From Petrosia ficiformis (Eukaryota > Porifera > Demospongiae > Haplosclerida > Petrosiidae), in NCBI GenBank assembly GCA_947044365.1, contig OX345637.1, positions 5,008,501 through 5,072,500 of the forward strand: a stretch of 64,000 nucleotides of DNA, read 5' to 3'. Of this stretch, positions 11,901 through 23,700 are shown in pieces (position 1 is the first letter of the stretch; each line of letters begins with the position of its first letter). The notes under the pieces are model-generated. The model worked only from the letters and a program-made list of their open reading frames with translations. It had not been told where the DNA came from and did not search any database. The position numbers and the translations under genes are program-made.

Positions 11901-14859
11901 GGACTGGAACTGGTTTCAGACTGTTTAAGTACTGGGAATGAGACTGGCGATGCATTAAATTGTTTTATTTCAGATGATACAATTTCAGTTTCATCATTTT
12001 CAACATACTGTGATTGTTCATCTTTGTTTTGCTCAATATTCAAATCTTTTCCAACTTCATCTTGTACATTATCATCTTTCATCTGATTATTATCCTCCAG
12101 AGAATTGGCTATTTAGTAAATACATGTACATGTACAACAGAAAATCACATTGTAGATAGTACATGTACTTTGCATATCTACATGTACATGTACATGTATC
12201 AAAAACTGTACATCGCATTTTCAGCATAAGTACCGATGTACTTGTACATGTACATGTATTTTGTATATTGAATGTGTACATGCAAGTATAAGAACAAAAC
12301 TGTATGTACGTGTACATGTATTATATAATAATCATAATGTATTTATGTACATGTATAGTATACCTTCAGATGTAATGATATTGTATTGTTCAACTGATAC
12401 TTCGGAGTTCCTACATGTATTATATTAATAACAGCCATAGAATAATAATTTGATAAAAATACTTAACTACATGTGTGCATTCACTATTCACTATTTTATA
12501 CAATAACACAACTTAATTAGGTATCTACATGTAAGGAAGGTAAATACAATGTAGTTGTTCTTCATGGTTACCAAATTAAATACACATGTAGGCTTCTTCT
12601 ACAAAATGATCACATGGTCACATATACATGTGTACTTTGTAAATACTCAGTAACATCCAGTGAGCCTATATTACAGGCATATTAGTTGCTTCAGTATCAT
12701 ACATGTACATGTACAAACATGTGTATTTCAAATTGAAGCCAAACATGATACTACAAGTGATATATGGTTTCCACCTACATGTACAAATGTACACCTGTGT
12801 ATGACTGGCTTCTTTCCTCTCTCTTCCCACGTTATGATGGAGAGTGGAAACAGCAGTGCAATAAGTAACCAAATAATAGATATTTGTCAGTGTTCTTACT
12901 AACATGTACATGTACTGTATATGGGTTTACTAATCCAAAAACTTTTCTCCACCTAGGTTTACCAAGTAATTCATTAACTAAAAAGAATATCACAGATAAA
13001 GGATAGTCCTCAGGGTTTCATACAGGGGAAGCTGGGATTTCCCCTCCTCCAGAGTTCCCAAAGATTATTACTATAAAGCAGCTGTTAAACCATTGTGGTT
13101 TTTGAATATGAGGAACCTTGATATTCTCTTGATATACATGTACATGTACATGGAAAGTGGATGGCATGTACATACATGTACATGTTGAAAAAAAGAAGTA
13201 CATTGTATACATTAGTGGCGGATCTAGAAATTTAAGGTTTCTAAAAAAAAAATGCATGCGAAATTTTTAGCTCATTGATTATTATGACAGGTGTGGTCAA
13301 CAGTTTTACTTCCTCTTTCGGGCACTAAGTAGCCTGATGTTATATCAGGACAGTTAGGAAAGGTATGCTATAAGTTAATAACTTAGTGCTAGCGATTATG
13401 ATTTAATATACCAAATGTTTGATGAAACACAAGCATCAGATTCACAACCAGACCATAGATATAATATCTATGACCAGACTGAATATGAGAAGAAACCAGA
13501 CTTCACTGCAGTCCTGACCACTACTACTAATGGCAATCATCTGATTCAGTTTCAGACATTTGCAGACTAGCAACATCATTACTGAATTACACATGTAGTA
13601 TAATTGTAGGTATATAGTTAGTTATCTACTTACCATCTTTACTGTCTTCTCTTAGAAGCAATGCTCCTACTACACTGTTTGTTATTACACATGCTGGTGG
13701 GTGTGGCACACGGACTTGATTAAAAAACACACAATTTGAAAGGGGGTTTCCATGGAAACCAAAGAAACCCCTCTAGATCCGCCACTGTACATCATGTGTA
13801 ATGTGTATGTACATTGTACCTTGTAATTTTCATTAGTGCTGCAATCATAGCCACATTCTATAGAAAGAAAAGAAAATGTGTGCAACAGTTGTAAAATACA
13901 TGTAGTACACATACATGTACATGTATATGTATATTCACAACAATACATATCAACATGTACACTAAACTAGTGTTCCACCGATACTAGAGTGATACATTAA
14001 ATATACATGTAACAAGTTTCTGGTTCATCAATAACTGACATTTAACCAGTTAACTGCCTATCATCATATGGAAATTAAATGTTAATTACAAATTTAACAA
14101 TACTGAGATTTAATGATTACAATTAACAATATTATGAGTTGTTACCTCACCATGAGCAACTTGCTGCCTAAAAAGTTTACAGAATGCACAAATTGCATAA
14201 TCTCCCTTATGTAACCGTCAATCCCTATTTTTTTTGAAGCCAAACTACATGTACCTCCAAACGGATGCAGAAGAACAATCACCAGGTAAGTACATGTAGA
14301 TCTCTTCCTCCATTTTCTTATTGTTCATATGGCTATACTGATTACGAGTACACACCCACCTAATTAACCAGTTATTCCAAAATTTAAACCGGTAACCTAA
14401 ATTTTACGTGAAACCGGTCAGTTAACCGGTTTTTCTATAACTGGTCGCAGCTCTAACCAGTACAATATTTAACTGATATTTGAATGAATGAACATATTTG
14501 ATAATGTGCTCAACTCTTCACTCAACCACTCCCAACTTAAATTAATGGCCACGTGGATCAGTATCAGTTTTTCACACACTACCAATTCTGATTTTCATGT
14601 ACATGTATGTGTATCGGTGGAAATCTACACTAAACTACATTGTAAACATATACATGTACATAACACCCACCCACAAACTGGCACAAAGACACACACACAC
14701 GCACACACACTGGCACTCCATCTACTAAATTGTACATTACACACACACATTACATAAATGCAAAAAGTATACCTTCATATTAGCCTTGATGCCATGACTT
14801 TTGCATAATTTCTGTAATTCTATTCTTTTTAAATCCTCCAGATTTGTGGGAATATCCAT
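2928..14859 (-). CDS. NUSAP1: NUSAP1-like nucleolar and spindle-associated protein, 13 exons, 500 aa
   Basis: NUSAP1 binds and bundles microtubules near chromosomes in mitosis. Exons (transcript order): 14773..14859, 13820..13857, 13634..13674, 12795..12822, 12364..12410, 11479..12108, 10098..10278, 9327..9376, 8134..8245, 5042..5126, 4570..4621, 3872..3988, 2928..2962. All phases close (1503 nt). Residues 1-45 give a SAP-like start (M-D-I-P-T-N-L-E-D-L-K, then LQKLCKSHGIKANMK and a second helix), matching vertebrate NUSAP1. Exon 10 encodes MESISQTYERKKRR, the family's MESIDxYIERKKK motif. The 630-nt exon 6 is acidic, disordered and contains a KEN box (ENKENIPN). The C-terminal third is basic and TP-rich, typical of the microtubule-binding half. 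The 28-nt exon 4 is the least certain. The donors of exon 7 (GTTAGT) and the stop at 2928 are inferred from phase. Human NUSAP1 is of similar length (about 440). Confidence 0.85.
3196..3617. repeat. hAT-type MITE-like element
   Basis: The ends are TAGGGCTGGGAAAAGGGTT on the left and the complement of TAGGGCTGTGACTAAGGTT on the right, with TTCGAA-containing subterminal blocks at both ends. It sits in the last intron of the NUSAP1-like gene. The open frame inside it on the plus strand is not a gene. Confidence 0.65.
4285..4525. repeat. MITE-like element, family D, copy 1
   Basis: The terminal inverted repeat contains ATTATTAAGTTTACATAC, with the complement at the right end (GTATGTACACTTAATAAT). 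The interior has a nested palindrome TAGTACTATAGTACTACTTA. A second copy lies at 30599-30812. Confidence 0.75.
5158..5200. repeat. Fragment of MITE family A
   Basis: The segment GAGAAAAAGTATCCCTATGA matches the end of the family A elements at 8.4, 23.5, 36.1, 39.6 and 54.3 kb. Confidence 0.5.
5878..7862. repeat. Minisatellite, about 25 copies of a 78-80 bp unit
   Basis: The unit starts CACGTGTACATGTACATAAA, continues through ACTACTGTATTACCATG and TTATTTTACATAAACAT, and ends TATTAACAC(T/A)TTATTTTG. Two versions differ by ACTG versus AAATTG after AAACAT, giving 78 or 80 bp. Copies are nearly identical. Nearly every unit has the palindromes CACGTG and GTACATGTAC, except some with ACACGTG. The array lies in the 3 kb intron between NUSAP1-like exons 9 and 10. 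Confidence 0.97.
8423..8850. repeat. MITE-like element, family A, copy 1
   Basis: The left end is ATGGCCCGTAGGGGCCACTCC...CTTTCCCACGGG and the right end is AAAGCAATCATAGGGATAC followed by TTTTTTCTCTATGTATCTTG. The internal block includes GGGCTCGGTCAATTAATGGG. It is intronic in the NUSAP1-like gene and has no coding capacity. Confidence 0.8.
9430..9663. repeat. MITE-like element, family B
   Basis: It begins TCATTTACATTCACCATGG and ends with GAGGTCATTGTGAATGCA, the inverted terminal pair of family B. The interior has TGTGCATGTCAAAAGCTTCA and an AGTTACAGTATTAACC block shared with the other copies. Confidence 0.7.
10335..10420. repeat. Partial MITE family C
   Basis: AGTTTTTGATAAGTTTTGAA followed by a GCATGGGACAAATTGGCTCA block matches one arm of the fuller copies at 27.7 and 34.8 kb. 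It is intronic, just upstream (in transcript sense) of NUSAP1-like exon 7. Confidence 0.65.
11170..11310 (-). mobile_element. tRNA-derived SINE with (CTTT)n tail
   Basis: On the minus strand, 11302..11230 is a 73-nt tRNA-like head: a 7-bp acceptor stem (GCCTTGG/CTGAGGC), D-stem GCTC/GAGC, anticodon stem TCTGT/ACAGA, T-stem GTGGG/CCCAC and discriminator A. The anticodon position reads AGA, but base 33 is C instead of U, T-loop base 57 is T, and the variable loop is only 5 nt. It is therefore not a working tRNA-Ser. A short body and a (CTTT)5-like tail (11177-11197) follow. It lies in the intron between NUSAP1-like exons 6 and 7. Confidence 0.72.
13213..13793. repeat. Inverted hAT-type ends flanking NUSAP1-like exon 3
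   Basis: AGTGGCGGATCTAGA at 13214 and its reverse complement TCTAGATCCGCCACT near 13775-13790 form a 15-bp inverted pair. The CAGTGGCGGATCTAG sequence is typical of hAT superfamily termini. Exon 3 (13634..13674) lies between the two ends. This could be one element that captured or hosts the exon, or two solo insertions in opposite directions. Confidence 0.6.
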
Positions 14860-16519
14860 GATAACTACATGTACCTACTGTATAATATAAAGTACTGTAC
14901 ATGCAAATGGATGTACAATTAATGTACTATACATGTAGTACATGTAACTGTGGTCTATCTACTCTGAGGTGAAGCTGAGACCACAATTTAAATGTATCAA
15001 TAAATCCTCATATACTGTATATACATGTACTAATACTTGATTTTGTTGCCACCATTTAAATGTCAATCTGGAGTAGTGGATCACTATTAATTCTTGTTCC
15101 AGGGGGTCTAACTGTTCTTTGGAACTGGTATGCATTTAAGGACGTCCCTACATTTGCCACAGCGGTAATCTATAGGTTTGCGTCACATATATCTTGAATA
15201 TATGCATGTAGCTATTAAAGTTGTATGATAGTTTGGTCAATTAATAAGCATGGGACATAAAAGATGGGAATTACATGTGGAATCTCCAGACTTACACAAG
15301 CTTCTACAAACTACACTTAATAGCTATTTGGAGCTAAGTAGTGTCAACTAACATAAATACATTTAAAAGTATAGAGTTTAATGAAGATACACACACCTCA
15401 AATATTTAATCAAGGTGGTGTACTTTCTACATGATTCCTGCTTTCACTATAATATATATATATATAATTATCTTATTAATTATAAACTGTAAGTAGTATA
15501 TCAAGTGACAGTGGGACATCAAATTTATTTTTGGGTTCAGCTGTTCTACCTGATTTTTAGGCTGGATAACCACTAACTAGTACAGAGACTAGAACTATTA
15601 GTAAAATTTTAAAAAGCAAGTTTTTCTAAAAATAGGAAATGCCAATCTTATTGGTTTGTATATTCCATTGATCTATATAAAAATATATTATTATTAAACA
15701 AATATTATTCTTTGTATACATAATAATTACATACGTGATGTGTAGTTTCGATGAATGATTTCTCTACCAAAAACAAGCCAAGTGTTTTGATCTCGAACAA
15801 TCTCCCGCCAAAAATTAAAATAATAAAATTACTTTGTATTAAAAGTTTTCGTGTTATTAGAAAACAAATATATTTGAAGTATTACGGTATTACTCTACAC
15901 AATAATTAACTCTCTGTACATGAAAGTATAATACTTTTTATGCAGATGAAATAAAAAATATAATATATATAATATATATATTCATATGAGATTGTGTTGT
16001 AATATGCATAACTATAATACAAAATGATAAGTGACCTGCTAAACTAGTATCGTTTACAAGCTTCATTTATCTTGTCTTGCATAGTCTGTTAATAAATGAA
16101 ATGAATATACTAGTAAAATAGATCTGTATACATCAACAATAATGATCGAATGATTATTAATTAGTAATCTCTAATTCACTACACCAAATACATGACATTG
16201 TAATAACAGCACTGGGAAAATGATGATGCAGTTTGCAGCAGATAACATAATGCAATCAATCACATCTTGTACATTGCTGTTGGATTCAAAATACATTACA
16301 TTCTTTGGGCATATATAATTATTATATTATAACAGGATAATTTGTAAAACAACATTGGCTTCTTTGGCACCCCAATCTGAGGCCATTAAAAAGCTTCTGC
16401 CATTTCTATGCATGAAATACATCACATGATTGTCACATGGTTTATATAGACCGAATCACAGAGTAACTATCATTCTTGATATGCATGTCTCAATATAAAT
16501 TGTTTGTCATACTGCATAC
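14860..16519. other. Intergenic region upstream of the NUSAP1-like gene
   Basis: AT-rich sequence containing (TA)n at 15453-15466 and 15963-15985 and a short palindrome-rich stretch near 14880-14950. There is no convincing exon and no TATA element that I can assign to the NUSAP1-like start at 14859. Confidence 0.5.
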
Positions 16520-16585
16520 CTTTACTTGTTGTTTGTCTTCCATTTTCAACACAAATTCCTGTGTTTTCTTATTAAAATCTCCTTT
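16520..16585 (-). other. Orphan exon-like segment (22 codons)
   Basis: A 66-nt open segment is flanked by a good acceptor (CTTTCTGCAG-like, read on the minus strand) and a GTATGC donor. It encodes a lysine-rich stretch containing TQEFVLKMEDKQQ. It joins in phase to an alternative frame ending at 16732 (…SFLSNE). It may be a 3' alternative exon of the VPS13-like gene or a piece of another small gene. I could not place a start or stop. Confidence 0.3.
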
Positions 16586-16735
16586 CTGCAAGGGAAAAAA
16601 ATTAATTAGTATATCATCTTTAGATTACAAACTGACTAAAGTGTACTTAATTATATAATTATATAAAACAGCTGACTAAAAACTTAATAATAGTGTTTTC
16701 ACAGGATGAGTTGAAGATGGTGTAGTAGTACCTCA

Positions 16736-17798
16736 TTAGAGAGGAAAGAAGGATGTTGATAACCGCTGTTCAATATACGTAAACAGTGAATTGTACTTCA
16801 TAATGCCATTATGAATACATGAACTAGTTTTTCCATCCAATGGACAGCCATCTGGAAGATCCTCAACTACCAATACTACAGGTAATAGTTCATCTTCATT
16901 ATCACTTATTTCCCCTTATGCACAGTTTAACACACTACATTTAGTAGTAGCACTAATCTCCAAACATTAGTGAATAAAATTATAGTAACTCTTACTAAGA
17001 ATAGACCATGGTGTTTCGCATCTGGGTTTTCATTATCTTTATACGTTGCTGCTTCAGCTGTAACAGTATCCAAACTAGCAGAACATTCTACACGATACTG
17101 CTTATGAGTTTTATGTAGTTGAAGGAGTTGTCTGTAAAGAAGAAGAAATTAATGATAATTATGCAAAACCATTCAGGATTTTGTTTAGGTGGTATTCAAC
17201 CACCCCTCCCTCATTCCATTGCTAAAGTCATACCCTCCCCCCCCCCCCCCCCTTAAAAATTAGTTTGCCATTAGGCACAGCACAATACCCCTGTACATCG
17301 CCCCCATTGTCTTTCCAACTCACTTTTGCCACCCTCAACAAATTTTCTAAATGAAGGCTTGCCAATAAGGTACATGAACTTAACAAATATAGATTTTGTA
17401 CCAACTTACTTTGAAGTGACCATAAGTACTAGTGGGTCATCATTTGGTTTTTCAGTTGGTAGCCATTCATGTGCTATGTATGTCTCATTCTGAAGAGGTT
17501 CCGAGAGATGCTAAACACAGAAAACATTTAAAATGACAAAGCTACATGTAAATAAAAAATCAGGTACATGTATGATGTTTGTAACAGTGGCATAGCTAGG
17601 GAAACTGAAAAAAGGGGGCACTCAAATAATATTACATGTGATTGGATGCCAGCAAAAAATAATCTTTTACTGCTGGCATACCAGGACCAACCCTTGCTAC
17701 ATGTATACCACTGATTTGTAACAGAACATTTGAAAGTGCTTTCTTACCTGTAATATGTAATGTCCCTCTGCCTCGTGGTTATTATAAGGTGTCAAGAC
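16736..17798 (-). CDS. VPS13: VPS13-like exons 45-47 and probable terminal exon (PH-like tail)
   Basis: Exons: 17748..17798, 17410..17510, 16996..17131 and a probable last exon ending at 16736. YNNHEAEGHYILQ and DDPLVLMVTSKQLLQLH match the start of the VPS13 PH-like domain. The final open stretch (…LLPVVLVVEDLPDG…FTYIEQRLSTSFF-PL, stop TAA) is about 55 codons long. Its acceptor is not settled: exon 47 ends in phase 0, while the obvious AG sites give phase 1 or 2, so a small exon may be missed. An alternative frame of the same segment splices in phase to 16520..16585. Confidence 0.6.
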
Positions 17799-20700
17799 CT
17801 ACAACATGTATATAATTAGTGTGAGTTTAATTAAAGGACATACATGTACATTTTGCACATGTACACGTAATACACACAGATACAGGTATTATAAGCATTA
17901 TATCATTTACATGTACATTGTGCACATGTACAAGTACGTAAATACACACAGATACATGTATTATAAGCAGTATAATTTATCATCGTAAAGATCTCGACAG
18001 GTAAAGTTCAGAGGATTGTGAAGTGCTGATGTTTGCCTGGTTGTCATAGCTCGGTGGTGAAAGCACTGGTGGCTGAAGTCAGTTTCGATTCCCAGTGACT
18101 ACCAGCATTTTTAACTTTCCTCAGTACACCCTTATCGGAATTTCGCGTCTGTTTAGATCAAATTCAATATGTTATTCTTGCTACGCACCATTCACATTGT
18201 TTCCAGATAATTGGCATTGATTCCATTGGGAAAATCTATTTGAAGCAATGGCTTGAAATGGCTGCAACATGTTCAATACAGAATGACATGTCTGCATATA
18301 GTAACTGATAGAACTATTTCAAATGCATGATGTATTTATTACACTCATGAAAAATATACACATAAAAGTGATTTAAACCAAAGAATTGTTATTTTAAATC
18401 CTTCTAAATAAGTATTGATAGTTTACCTTATCTACATGCACAAGTCGAGGACGACGAATAATCTGCAAAGTAATATCATCATCCACAGCACTATATACAG
18501 TATATGAGAGGGACAGAGAATGAATAAAAATCAGTATAATGGTTATGTTAATATTAACAATATCATCATCCACAGCACTATATACAGTATATAAGAGGGA
18601 CAGAGAATGAATAAAAATCATTATAATGATTATGTTAATATTAACAATATCATCATCCACAGCACTATAATGAATGCACTTGCAGTGCAGAACCCTCGCC
18701 ACAAGTGTGATTTGGGAAACAACTTGAGAACGATTCAGTCACCAACAAGGAAACAACTCAAAGTAGCAGCCACTACTTCAGTTGTACTTCATTTCAAGCT
18801 GTGATTTGACAGCGATAGGCTTCAAGCAAGATGAGCTGTCTTTCAGTGAACTATTTTGCTACCATACGTCATCTGAAAGTTGTTAAACAGCGACTGTGGC
18901 TTACAAAAATTTTCATAACTTTAAAACAAGAAGAAAGGTTTTAGCAAAAGCCTATTGTTACTTTTAATCCTTGTATGATTTGACGTCTGCTGGTAGTATT
19001 TTCAAAGTGCCAATGTTTGTAGGTTCGCTGGAATTTTGCCAATAGACACAACGACTACAGTATCCCTCTGCTTTGCCTACGCAGGCGAGAGTTAATTATA
19101 TATAAGAGGGACTATAACAAGAGAGACAGAGAATGAATAACAACCAGTATAATGGTTTATGCTAAGGTGTGCTTAGGTAATAAGCATATTCATTAATTGC
19201 CATACGCTTCTAATTATTGTATGTAATAGTAGATTTTATCTTATTATTATCCACATGCTCAATTGCTTTTTTGCAATTGCTGAAAAGTTCAACAAAGATC
19301 TGATTTTTCTTTTATACATGTAACTGTTTGTTTTTCAGTCACATACATAGTGGAATGCTCATTCAGAGATCCTAGAATCTGCATTTAAAATAGCAGACCA
19401 TTACTATGTAGACTAAGGCACAAAGTTTCATATCTGTATCTGTGGCAGAGTCATTAAGACACAGTATGGAATTGCCATGAAATGGATAACACTATCAACA
19501 CAAGAGCAGCACTATGTGTAGAGGTCGGCAAGACCATCAAAAGTAACTTTTAAATGCTGTTATCCTCAATATGCTAACCACCTGAGCATAATCTCAAAAC
19601 CATATTAGTAATTAATTGTAGAATACAGTATTAGTGCAATAAAAGTAGTGATGAAACACATGTACATACAACAGAAAAGACTTAATTATAATTTAATGAC
19701 TTCCAAGTTATTGATTCGAGAATCAAAAAACTCAAAGCCTATCAAAATTAGACACACATAACAATTTAAATTTAGATAACTGTTAGAATGCTGTAATATT
19801 TAATCTAGCATCCATTCATACCATAGTTATTGGTAGTTCACACATATGTACATAGGGATGGACACATATGCAGTCATACACGCATACCTTCTGATACCCT
19901 CCATTGTGTACATAGCCAAGTCTACCACACCCAGTGTAGGTTTTACGAGTATTGACACTGTACCTCTCCCAAGGCCTTTAAAAAATCCCTCGAATCCTTC
20001 ATTAGCTGCTCCTGTAACTGGTTTAATAAATATGTCTGTTGCTCCATGCATCATCCCCTATTAAGAGATGAAACATAATGAAATACTTGTACTAGGAATT
20101 CATAATGTGACATGTTACCACTGAATATCATAACTATAGCATACCTTTCGAAAGGATTTAAGGGCCAGTTTGAATCTGTTGGTTACAGCATTGTCAGTGG
20201 TTTGTCTCATATGACGATGTTGCTACATTTAAGAGAAAATTATTAGAACTTTTATTGGTAGTAATTGTTATAAACAGTGTTCCAAGATTACAATTTAAAC
20301 TTATGGAAAATTGTTGTAAGATAAAATACAAATATACATCCCAAATGAATATACTTACTCGTTGATATTCAATATCTGTAGCTAAAAGGAGCACGCTGCT
20401 CAGTGATCCTGTAGATCGTACTGCTGAATCAGCACTTCCACCTGAAATTAAGAATAAGTATACAAACAAACCTAAAACTGAGTCTTCTACACATCGGCAT
20501 TTATTATGTTTCTAATGGACCATTTTTTTATCCACTGTCACACATGTCAGGCCTGTAGCCAGTGGGGTTCGTTGATAGTGAATGTAGATCAAGCATTGGT
20601 GATGATTTGTATATTAGTGAAGTCCATTAGTTTTGATGAGACTTGCAGTGATGGTATATATATATATAGAGCTAGGTACTAGTCCAGACCTCTGTTTTTT

Positions 20701-23700
20701 TCTCTGTGACAGTCTAGCGACCTACACTAAACTTGTAGGGTGTGTGAATTTAACAAACTACAAACTACAACTACTACAAATATTAATTAGCTAATTGAAT
20801 AAAATCTATGTGATTTATGGAAACCCCCTTTTCAGAGGGCTGCATGTATAATTATTGCATAGCGACTATGTGAGGAGTTATTGTGATATACCAGCATGAG
20901 AGAATTAGGAAAGCTGAAAATCAATAATCTGATTAGCGGATATCTACTCAGACACTTTCACCATCTGAACCACAAGAGGATTGTACTAATTCCAAAGCTA
21001 GCTTCAAACCTAGCTGTTTCCAACTTTCTGAAATTATATGTATACGAACAAATACATACACAAAACATAAAATGTTTTTCAGTAGTATAATGATTATAGA
21101 GTTTATGCTGATATCCTCACCTACTACATGACCTAAAAAACTTTTAACACCAAGTGCAATACCAGAGCCAACATATCCTTCTACTATTCCCTCCCTGGAC
21201 TTTATGACAAGATCCTTGGCACCAGTTTGAAAACTATTGAGTAGTTTAGCTGGATTACCTATCACATCTAGACCAAGCGCTAAGTGCTGGAATTGCCACA
21301 AAATCTACAATTAATCAAATTATTAATAACTACTTTAGTAGCAATCAACCAGGTAACTCACTTCATTTTTATAGTGACCCCATAAAATGCGTTTCATTTG
21401 AACCATATCTGTAATTTCATTACTAATTGTCACTGATTTCAAGCTGTAAGAGAAAAACAATTCATATTGTTATAAAAAGGTCAAACATTATAGTACACAC
21501 ATGTACCTGATATCAAATAGTCCTTTAGTGATGAGCGCAAAATGTATTACTGCATTTACCACTTTACCCCATTCACTGCTCATATCATACTCTCCAGCAG
21601 TTGTAAAATTTATAGCTAACTGTAATATTATGAAAACAAATACAATGTACATATTTGATATTATAAATAATACAAGTAGAGATATCAGAATTAAAAAAGC
21701 ATACAAACAAGATTGGTATGGTACATTAGCAACAAAATAAACTAATCACTTCCATATAACCCAACATACGTACAGAGTTAGCTATGTACTATGTATTTTG
21801 ATTATATGGAGTGGTTAGTTTTGTTTTGCTGCTAATGAACCATCTCAATCTTGTAGTTTTATGATAACCATGATCTCTATCTGATGCAACATAACTGACA
21901 TGATATGATGGCACTTCAAAGCAATCATAGAAATACATGCATGTTTTCTTTGTATATGATTTTTTCAATATTCAACATGTGTATTGGAGTTGTGTGTGTA
22001 AAAGAATGTAATAAATTCACTTACTGATGTTTCCGCAATTTGCAGTATATCAATATAATTAACAGTTCTCATTTCTACAAGCTGTTGAAAAGTAACAAGA
22101 ATTTATTTTACATGGAACAGATGTATTGAAGTGTGGTAGTAATGTTAATGAAATATGTATACATCCGGACCCTTCCGAATCATCTTTTGACTATTTCAAT
22201 AACAATTGTACAGATGTATATAACAGACAAAAACATTGTGACAAAATATAAGTCCATTACATCATGCATACATATTTGAATTGAAGCATGGCATTTCAGA
22301 ACAAGAGTAATCTAGAAATCAAGTACATTTCAACTAAAGAGACCTCAGATCCAAGCTCAATATCGGTTTTGTTTATTAATTTAATAAAATAGATTACTCT
22401 GGTTTCTATTTTTTGTTGTTGTTTATAAATACATGTATCTTACATTGTCAATATCCAAAAGTTCATACAGTGTCTTTTCAACTTGTTGCATATCATGATT
22501 AGCAGTCTAGTAATGAAACAAAAATAATATCATTTTAATAATAATCATGTGAAAAAATGTTCCCACATTATAACTGTACGATAGTATATAAATAAAACAG
22601 TTCATGTGTAGCAACACTGCATTATCCAAACTATGATAAAGTGGAGGCTCTTCCAAGCAAAACATACTGTTAACTACTTAGTTACACTTGATTGTACAAT
22701 AAACTTCCAGTCAAGTTACTTCACCATACAAGATCATATGACCTGGTGAAATATCGGCATAGTGTGTAGTTTGAATGTCTAATTGAATATGTGTGGGTTC
22801 GTCATTCTACTGTAAGTATTATAGTTAAACAAGTGGTCTGTTGCTGAAGTATACCCTAACATAAGTGATTCATAGCCTGCTTGCCAATAATTGCACATGT
22901 GCAATAACTGTATTGTCATAGTTATAGTGTCTGCCACTATCCTAGGAGTTATAGACCGGTCTATAAATTCTAATATTTGAAATACATATACATGTAACAC
23001 ACGGTAACAACATGGTAACAAGCTTATTATATATATTATACCTCTTCTTTACTGTTATCAAGAGTATCAAAATAGGACAGAAGAGCAGCTATCAGACCAA
23101 GTTCAATATTAACCTGACAAGGCTTTACCCTCAAGAATACTTTCCTATAAATAAGATATGCAATTATAGAAATATAAAACAGCTACTAATAATCAAATCT
23201 CAAAATTAATGGTCACGTGTTTATGTAAAATTTCTTGGTAGAGATTTTTCCTTACATTCCGGCCTAAACATTCTAATCATTAAATTTTAATAAAGCTCAA
23301 TAATAATTTAGAAGATTTCTTTTGGTATAATTATGTATCTTCCTACTAGTTCCAGTGCAGTATCTACAATGTAGCTAGAGTGTGTGTTCTTTTACATGCC
23401 ATGCCTAGCAATTGACTGAGCCCCCTGAATGATGCGACTTATATATAGATTCAACCCCGTGGAAAGAAATCATACAGATGGGCCTAATAATTGTAACACA
23501 AAGCAACAACATGGTAACAGGCTATAATTAATCATACGGATATTTGTTTATGGCCCGTAGAGCCATCCCTATGATTGCTTTCCCACGGGTTTGATGTATG
23601 TTAATATATATATATTCTTGTGTCACTTATGTGTGTATGTGTTGTATAAGTAGTTAAGGAAGTAGCATCATTTCGGGGGGCTCAGTCAATTAATGGGCAT

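Noticed and set aside
11751..12086. 111-codon plus-strand frame
   Set aside because: It is the antisense shadow of the long NUSAP1 exon 6, which has the matching splice sites and family features.
7820..12317. Many small open frames rich in Met/Tyr/Cys/Thr/His/Val
   Set aside because: They are translations of the TACATGTA palindrome and its runs in various frames.
12929..12950. 22-nt microexon of the NUSAP1-like gene with good flanking AG and GT
   Set aside because: Including it creates a stop at the next junction. Skipping it and using 12795..12822 keeps the frame. It could still be a poison exon.
18394..18702. 102-codon minus-strand protein with AVDDDI repeats
   Set aside because: The repeats are tandem copies of the VPS13 exon 44 border joined by intron sequence. 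The real exon ends at 18490.
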